From NCBI GenBank assembly GCA_964511185.1, contig CAZEDU010000039.1, positions 1 through 37,743 of the forward strand: DNA of 37,743 bases. The letters run 5' to 3'. The position numbers were made by a program, and so were the translations under genes. This DNA comes from CAZEDU01 sp964511185 (GTDB taxonomy: Bacteria; Myxococcota; Myxococcia; Myxococcales; Myxococcaceae). The notes beneath the pieces were generated by a model that was not told the DNA's origin, made no database searches, and saw only the letters and a list, made by a program, of their open reading frames with translations. Of this stretch, positions 32,992 to 37,743 are shown piece by piece. Every line of letters begins with the position of its first letter. Position 1 is the stretch's first letter.

Positions 32992-35346
32992 TTACTGATG
33001 GGCCATGACGGCCTTCAGCTGGGCTTCCTTGTCCTCGATGACGTCGCCGGACACGTCCACCACCACGTGCTCCAGCTTCCCGGTGAAGGCGAACGGCGCG
33101 CTGTATTCGGTGGTCACCGATGAGCCGTCGTCTCGGCCGCAGCTGAGGCCCTCGGTGATGCCGATGTCGAGCGGGATGGTCACCGGGAGCAGCGTCTGGC
33201 CGGACAGCTTGCCGTCGACGTAGAGCTGGGCTCGCCCCGGCGCGCCCTTGCCGTGCATCACGTCGGGCTTGCCCGTCGGCTCGAACTCGAACCGAAGCTC
33301 GTGCCGTCCATCGGGGAGGGTGACGTCCGACACGACGTGGAAGTGCTCCATCCCCACGTAGTTGTACCAGTAGTGCAGCCGGTTGTTCTGCACGTAGAGC
33401 GCGTAGCCGCCCGACGTGCCGCCCTGCGCGACGAGCACGCCCTCGGCGCCGTTCTTGAGCTCGACGGTGGCGGTGATGCTGTGCGGCCGATTGAGCACAT
33501 GCGGGGCGATCCGGTTCGAGACCGTCTGAGTGCCAGGGTAGAAGACGTAGCGCTGGAGCCCCTTGGCCAGCTGCGGCCGCTCTTCGATGAGCCGGGTGGA
33601 GCCGCGGCTGTCGAGCGGGAGCACGTTGTACTTGCCGGCCTCGACGTACCACAGGCTGATCATCTCGATCAGCTTGGGCCGGTTCTCGGCCGCGACGTTC
33701 CGGGTCTCCGAGAAGTCCTCGGCCACGTGGTACAGCTCCCAGCCGTGCGCATCCAGCTCGCGCAGCTTCTCCTCGGTGATGACCATCTCGCCGAAGCCCA
33801 TGCCCGCCTCCGCGAAGGAAGGACCGGGCACTGGGCACACCGCGCGCCACCCGTCGTGGTAGAGCGCCCGGTGGGCCATCATCTCGAAGTACTGCGTGTG
33901 GTGTTGGCTCTCGGCCTTCGCGTCGTCGAACGTGTGCGAGAACGAGACGCCCTGAATCGGTGACTGCGTCACGCCGCGGATCTGCTGGGGCGGCTCGAGC
34001 CGCAGGCAGTCGAGGGCCGTCGGCACCAAGTCGATGAGGTGCACGTACTGGCCGCGGATCTCCCCTTGGGCGCGGATGCCCTTGGGCCAGTGGACGATGA
34101 GCGGATTGCTGACGCCCCCGCGGTACGTCTCGCGCTTCCAGCGCCGGAACGGCGTGTTGCCCGCCCACGCCCAGCCCCACGGGTAGTGGTTGAAGTGCTT
34201 GGGGCCGCCCAGCTCGTCGATGGCCTTGAGGCCGTCCTCCAGGCGCTCGGGGACGTTGTTGAAGAAGAGGTTCTCGTTGACCGAGCCGTGCGGGCCCCCT
34301 TCGGCGCTCGCCCCGTTGTCGCTGACCGCCATGAGCAGGGTGTTCTCCAGCTCGCCCATTGTCTCGAGGGCCTGGACGAGCCTGCCGATGTGATGGTCGG
34401 TGTGCTCGAGGAAGCCCGCGAAGACCTCCATCATCCGCGCGTACAGGCGGCGCTCGTCGGCCGACAGCTCATCCCACGGCCGCACGTCCGGGTCCCGCGG
34501 CGACAGGCGGGTGTTGGGCGGCAAGAGCCCGAGCCGCTTCTGCTGCTGGAAGACCTTCTCGCGGTAGGCGTCCCAGCCGTCGTCGAACTGCCCTTTGTAC
34601 TTGTCGGCCCACTCTCGGGAAACGTGGTGGGGCGCGTGCATGGCGCCGGGGCAGAAGTAGAGGAAGAAGGGCTTGTCCGGCGCGACCTGCTTGGCGTCGG
34701 CGATGAACTGCACCGCGTGGTCCACCAAGTCCTCCGTGAGGTGGTAGCCCTGCTCGGGCGTCCGCGGCGGGTGGACCTGGTGGTTGTCGTGGATGAGGTC
34801 CGGGCAGTACTGGTGCGTGTCTCCGCCGAGGAAGCCGTAGAAGCGCTCGAACCCGCGGCCCAGGGGCCACCGGTCGTAGGGGCCCGCGGCGCTGATCTGC
34901 TCGGCGGGCGTCAGGTGCCACTTGCCCACCGCGAAGGTGTTGTAGCCGTGGGAGAGAAGGATCTCGGAGAGGAACCCGTTCTCGAACGGAATCTGCCCGT
35001 TGGAGCCGGGATAGCCCGTCGCGCCTTCGGTGATGCAAGACATGGCGTTGGAGTGGTGGTTCCGGCCGGTGAGGATGCACGAGCGGCTGGGCGAGCACAG
35101 CGCGGTGGTGTGCATGTTGTTGTAGCGAACGCCCCCCGCGGCGAGGCGATCCAAATGGGGCGTCCGAATGGGTGAGCCGTAGCACCCCAGCTGTCCGAAG
35201 CCGGTGTCGTCCAAGACGATGAAGAGCACGTTGGGCGCGCCCGGTTTGGCCCGCAGCGGTTTCGGCCAGGCGGGTGTGGACTCTTCGAAGGTTCGGCCGA
35301 TAACGCCGGGGAACGTTGTCCCTGGCTCGTATTCGTTCAGGACCAT
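32992..35346 (-). CDS. Formylglycine-type sulfatase (arylsulfatase family)
   Basis: A 784-aa sulfatase hydrolysing sulfate esters. The N-terminal metal residues are D46/D47 (LFIVLDDTGFGQLG). The formylglycine consensus CSPSR is at 84-88, followed by ILTGR, so C84 is the residue oxidised to formylglycine. Further conserved parts are KWHL (in TFAVGKWHLTP), DNG (AVSDNGASAEG) and KRETYRGG. The C-terminal about 170 residues look like a LamG-type sandwich (LYVDGKLSGQTLLPV). ATG 35346 is chosen because upstream sequence is not protein-like. There is no signal peptide, so a cytoplasmic enzyme is likely, as for the long (about 780 aa) actinobacterial and pseudomonad relatives. No formylglycine-generating enzyme gene is in the window. 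The substrate is unknown. Confidence 0.92.
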   Translation of the reverse strand: MVLNEYEPGTTFPGVIGRTFEESTPAWPKPLRAKPGAPNVLFIVLDDTGFGQLGCYGSPIRTPHLDRLAAGGVRYNNMHTTALCSPSRSCILTGRNHHSNAMSCITEGATGYPGSNGQIPFENGFLSEILLSHGYNTFAVGKWHLTPAEQISAAGPYDRWPLGRGFERFYGFLGGDTHQYCPDLIHDNHQVHPPRTPEQGYHLTEDLVDHAVQFIADAKQVAPDKPFFLYFCPGAMHAPHHVSREWADKYKGQFDDGWDAYREKVFQQQKRLGLLPPNTRLSPRDPDVRPWDELSADERRLYARMMEVFAGFLEHTDHHIGRLVQALETMGELENTLLMAVSDNGASAEGGPHGSVNENLFFNNVPERLEDGLKAIDELGGPKHFNHYPWGWAWAGNTPFRRWKRETYRGGVSNPLIVHWPKGIRAQGEIRGQYVHLIDLVPTALDCLRLEPPQQIRGVTQSPIQGVSFSHTFDDAKAESQHHTQYFEMMAHRALYHDGWRAVCPVPGPSFAEAGMGFGEMVITEEKLRELDAHGWELYHVAEDFSETRNVAAENRPKLIEMISLWYVEAGKYNVLPLDSRGSTRLIEERPQLAKGLQRYVFYPGTQTVSNRIAPHVLNRPHSITATVELKNGAEGVLVAQGGTSGGYALYVQNNRLHYWYNYVGMEHFHVVSDVTLPDGRHELRFEFEPTGKPDVMHGKGAPGRAQLYVDGKLSGQTLLPVTIPLDIGITEGLSCGRDDGSSVTTEYSAPFAFTGKLEHVVVDVSGDVIEDKEAQLKAVMAHQ

Positions 35347-35503
35347 CTGGCTCTCTCTGGTGGAGTGGGGATGGGGAAGTGGCGATGGGCTCTGCGCCGC
35401 GCAATCCAGCCCGCGAGCCGATGTTCTTGTCCGCTGCATCACCTTGTCAGAGGCGATGCGCTTTGACGGAGGGCGCGGCGAATCGCTCGTGCAAGATGGC
35501 GCG

Positions 35504-36343
35504 ATGAAACAGCGACCGTTCGGAAAGGCCTCGGTGTCGGTCCTGGGCCAGGGCACGTGGCGGATGGAGGCGGACGACCGCGACGGCTGCATCGCGGCGC
35601 TGCGCCGCGGCCTCGACCTGGGGATGACGCACATCGACACCGCTGAGCTGTACGGGCGAGGTCGGGTGGAGGAAGAGATTGTCTCGAAGGCCATCGCGGG
35701 ACGGCGGGAGGAGGTCTTCCTGGTCTCGAAGGTGCTGCCGTCGCACGCGGATCAGGAAGGCACCGTTCGCGCGTGCGAGCAGAGCTTGAAGCGGCTCGGG
35801 ACCGACCACCTCGACTGCTACCTCTTGCACTGGCCGGGCGACGTTCCGCTCGAGCAGACCATCGCGGGCTTCGAGGCGCTGGTGAAGGCGGGGAAGATTC
35901 GCGCGTGGGGCGTGAGCAACTTCGACGTCTCCGAGCTGGACGAAGCGCTCGCCGTCGCCGGGCCTGGCCGCATCGCCTGCAACCAAGTGCTCTATCACCT
36001 GGAGCAACGCGCGATGGAGCACCGCGTGCTTCCCTGGTGCGAACAGCACGGCGTCGCGGTGGTGGCCTACAGCCCGTTCGGCGCCGGCGCTTTTCCGCGC
36101 GCGGGCGCGTCGGGGCGAAAGGTCCTCGACGACATCGCCCAGGCGCACGGGGCGAGCGCGCACCAAGTGGCGTTGGCGTTTTTGACCCGGCGGCCGAGCG
36201 TGCTCGCGATCCCGAAGCACTCGAGCGTGGCGCACGCCGAGGACAACGCGAGAGCGGCGGATCTGGCGCTGACGACGGAGGAGCTGAAGAGAATCGAGGC
36301 GGCGTTCCCGCTGCGGAGCGGGCGCGCGTTGCCGACGTTGTGA
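35504..36343 (+). CDS. Aldo/keto reductase
   Basis: A 279-aa NAD(P)H-dependent oxidoreductase of the AKR family. The catalytic tetrad is complete: D45 and Y50 (HIDTAELYG), K76 (LVSKVLP) and H109 (CYLLHWPG). Strands GVSNFDVSELDE and CNQVLYHLEQRA, and the cofactor-side segment VLAIPKHSSVAHAEDN, are typical. The substrate is unknown. ATG 35504 fits the family N-terminus (MKQRPFGKASVSVLGQGTW); the open frame reaches back into the sulfatase leader. It is divergent from the sulfatase (157 bp apart), so the two may share a control region, and convergent with kdsB across the quasi-palindrome. Confidence 0.93.
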   Translation: MKQRPFGKASVSVLGQGTWRMEADDRDGCIAALRRGLDLGMTHIDTAELYGRGRVEEEIVSKAIAGRREEVFLVSKVLPSHADQEGTVRACEQSLKRLGTDHLDCYLLHWPGDVPLEQTIAGFEALVKAGKIRAWGVSNFDVSELDEALAVAGPGRIACNQVLYHLEQRAMEHRVLPWCEQHGVAVVAYSPFGAGAFPRAGASGRKVLDDIAQAHGASAHQVALAFLTRRPSVLAIPKHSSVAHAEDNARAADLALTTEELKRIEAAFPLRSGRALPTL

Positions 36344-36369
36344 GGGGCAAGGGCGCGCACGGGAGTAAG

Positions 36370-36489
36370 GCCGTTCACGTCGCCGACGCCGTCAAGGTCA
36401 ACGACTACGTCTACGTCTACGACCAAAACGTCGTCGTCGTCGTCGTCGTCGTTGACGTTGACGTTGACGTTGACGTTGACGTGAACGGC
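36370..36489. terminator. 120-bp quasi-palindrome between convergent genes
   Basis: The ends GCCGTTCACGTC (36370-36381) and GACGTGAACGGC (36478-36489) are perfect inverse copies. The interior is an imperfect inverse match: GTCAAGGTCAACGACTACG and GTCTAC units on the left, GTC and GTTGAC repeats on the right, around AAAA. It fills the gap between the reductase (+) and kdsB (-) stops, so it could terminate transcription from both sides. Confidence 0.6.
36430..36480 (+). repeat. (GTC)7-(GTTGAC)5 tandem repeat
   Basis: Seven GTC triplets (36430-36450) are followed directly by five exact GTTGAC hexamers (36451-36480). Period-3 repeats normally sit in coding DNA, but here no gene fits: the forward frame reads poly-Val then VDVDVD without a start or neighbours in frame. 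It forms the right arm of the surrounding quasi-palindrome. Confidence 0.85.
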
Positions 36490-36503
36490 GACGGCGACGG
36501 CAT

Positions 36504-37262
36504 TTACCGCGACTTGAGCAACGCCTCCGCCTTCGCCAAGTCAGCCGGCGTATCGACGCCAAGGCTAACGTGAGACGTCACGCGACACGCGATGCGGATG
36601 CCGTTCTCCAGCGCGCGCAGCTGCTCGAGCGACTCCACTTGTTCGAGCGGGCTCGGCGGCAGCGACGCGAGCTTGAGCAACGTCTCGCGGCGGTAGCCAT
36701 AGAGCCCCAGGTGCGCGTGGCGCTCCGCGGGCGTGGGGCCGCGCTGAAACGGAATGTCCGCGCGCGAGAAGTAGAGCGCGTTGCCGTCGACCCCGACCAC
36801 CGCCTTCACCACGTTGGGGTTCGCGCGCTCGTCGTCCTCGAGGGAGCGGATGAGCGTGGCCATCTCCACGCGCCGGTCGCTGAAGGCGCCGACCAGCGTG
36901 CGCAACGCCTCCGGGTGGACCGCGGGCTCGTCGCCCTGCACGTTGACGAAGACGTCACCTTCCATGGCGCGGGCGACCTCGGCCGCGCGGTCGGTGCCCG
37001 AAGTGCAGGCCATCGACGTCATGCGCGCCTGACCCCCGAAGGCCTCGACCGCGGCGACGATGCGCTCGTCCTCGGTGGCGACGAGGACCGCCTGAAAGGC
37101 GCCGCTGTCGACGCACCGCTCGTACACGTGCTGCACCATCGGCTTGCCGGCGATGAGCGCCAGCGGCTTACCGGGAAAGCGCGTCGACCCGTAGCGCGAC
37201 GGGATGACGGCGATCGGCTTGGAGGGACGTCCGCTGGACACGTCCGACGTGCGTAGTGGCAC
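36504..37262 (-). CDS. kdsB: 3-deoxy-manno-octulosonate cytidylyltransferase (CMP-Kdo synthetase)
   Basis: KdsB activates Kdo with CTP for transfer to lipid A. The nucleotide-binding N-terminal motif is AVIPSRYGSTRFPGKPL (18-34), and the catalytic region VFVNVQGDEPAVHPEAL and ISLG-like VSLGVDTPADLAKAEAL end are present. The protein is 252 aa from GTG 37262 or 245 aa from GTG 37241; both leave a short Ser/Arg/Pro tail before the conserved start, and no ribosome-binding site decides between them. It is divergent from wecB. In many deltaproteobacteria and relatives kdsB directly precedes pyrG and kdsA; here it is separated from them by the sulfatase and reductase. Confidence 0.94.
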   Translation of the reverse strand: MPLRTSDVSSGRPSKPIAVIPSRYGSTRFPGKPLALIAGKPMVQHVYERCVDSGAFQAVLVATEDERIVAAVEAFGGQARMTSMACTSGTDRAAEVARAMEGDVFVNVQGDEPAVHPEALRTLVGAFSDRRVEMATLIRSLEDDERANPNVVKAVVGVDGNALYFSRADIPFQRGPTPAERHAHLGLYGYRRETLLKLASLPPSPLEQVESLEQLRALENGIRIACRVTSHVSLGVDTPADLAKAEALLKSR

Positions 37263-37337
37263 GTGCGCCGGGGGTCAAGCGTTGGTCGTTGAACGTCGAG
37301 GCTTGGCCCGAGGCGGGAGTGCTTACCTTCCGCCGTC

Positions 37338-37743
37338 ATGAAGACCGTCATTCACGTCGTCGGCGCGCGGCCCAACTTCATGAAGGTCGCCCCGATTCAC
37401 CGCGCGATCGCCGCGCGCGGCAGGCTCGCGCAAAAGCTCGTCCACACCGGCCAGCACTACGACGAGCGCATGAGCGACGTCTTCTTCGACGACCTCGGCA
37501 TGCCGAAGCCCGACGTTCATTTGGGGGTCGGCTCCGGCTCGCACGCGGAGCAGACCGCGAAGGTGATGGTCGCGCTGGAGCGGTTGCTCCTCGCCGAGCG
37601 GCCCGAGCTGGTGTCGGTGGTCGGTGACGTGAACAGCACGTTGGCGGCCGCGCTGGTCGCCGCGAAGCTGCAGATTCCCGTCGCGCACGTCGAGGCGGGC
37701 CTGCGCAGCTTCGACCGCACCATGCCCGAGGAGGTGAACCGGC
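37338..37743 (+). CDS. wecB: UDP-N-acetylglucosamine 2-epimerase (5' part)
   Basis: The first 135 residues of a non-hydrolysing UDP-GlcNAc 2-epimerase, which makes UDP-ManNAc for surface polysaccharide. Motifs: GARPNFMKVAPIHRAI at the N-terminus, HTGQHYDERMSDVFF, VVGDVNSTLA and HVEAGLRSFDRTMPEEVNR, all in the expected order. The gene runs off the right edge. ATG 37338 matches the family start. It is divergent from kdsB with about 75 bp between starts, again placing surface-sugar genes together. Confidence 0.93.
   Translation, partial: MKTVIHVVGARPNFMKVAPIHRAIAARGRLAQKLVHTGQHYDERMSDVFFDDLGMPKPDVHLGVGSGSHAEQTAKVMVALERLLLAERPELVSVVGDVNSTLAAALVAAKLQIPVAHVEAGLRSFDRTMPEEVNR

Noticed and set aside
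36361..36573. A protein with poly-Val and VDVDVD repeats
   Set aside because: The reading has no family similarity, arises from simple repeats, and continues out of frame into the aldo/keto reductase and kdsB genes.

Overview
The window looks like a chromosomal segment of a myxobacterium, most likely suborder Cystobacterineae. The signs are very high GC, many lipoproteins with Cys-rich, proline-rich or CxxCH regions, a PilZ-plus-receiver protein, a Ser/Thr kinase-like protein, and above all an apparent copy of the developmental small RNA Pxr beside an NtrC-type activator. No rRNA or tRNA gene and no CRISPR array was seen. Two runs of ten N (27455-27464 and 32675-32684) are assembly gaps inside kdsC and pyrG.

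Layout. 256-4172 (+): a tight operon of phosphoribosyltransferase, selB and a sigma-54 response regulator. 4202-4448 (+): the regulator is followed by a dyad (possible enhancer site), a GG-N10-GC sigma-54 promoter and a roughly 120-nt structured RNA with an eight-cytosine loop, read here as pxr. 4459-5355 (-): lipoprotein. 5441-13663 (-): the partial complex I operon nuoE-F-J-K-L-M-N, with no G, H, I or A-D. 13767-16485 (+): PilZ-receiver protein, a kinase-fold protein with Asn at the catalytic Asp, a DUF309 protein, and a scrap of a Phd/YefM antitoxin.

16489-24954 (-): an envelope gene set that I do not recognise as a described system. It comprises three lipoproteins with CxxCH heme motifs (one carrying PA14-like and LamG/DUF1349-like regions, one a DNRLRE-like region and a polyproline linker), a ferritin-like diiron protein, a tiny lipoprotein, an exported tandem AhpD-like protein, and a further upstream lipoprotein. 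The first three genes are translationally coupled. The mix suggests surface redox or metal chemistry.

25037-37743: genes of the lipopolysaccharide sugar Kdo (kdsC, kdsA, kdsB) and pyrG, which sit together in many related bacteria, are here interrupted by two divergent lipoproteins, a vapBC toxin-antitoxin pair, a formylglycine-type sulfatase and an aldo/keto reductase. A YhaN/SMC-like protein with degenerate ATPase motifs follows kdsC. A 120-bp quasi-palindrome made of GTC and GTTGAC repeats separates the convergent reductase and kdsB genes. A UDP-GlcNAc 2-epimerase gene runs off the right edge.
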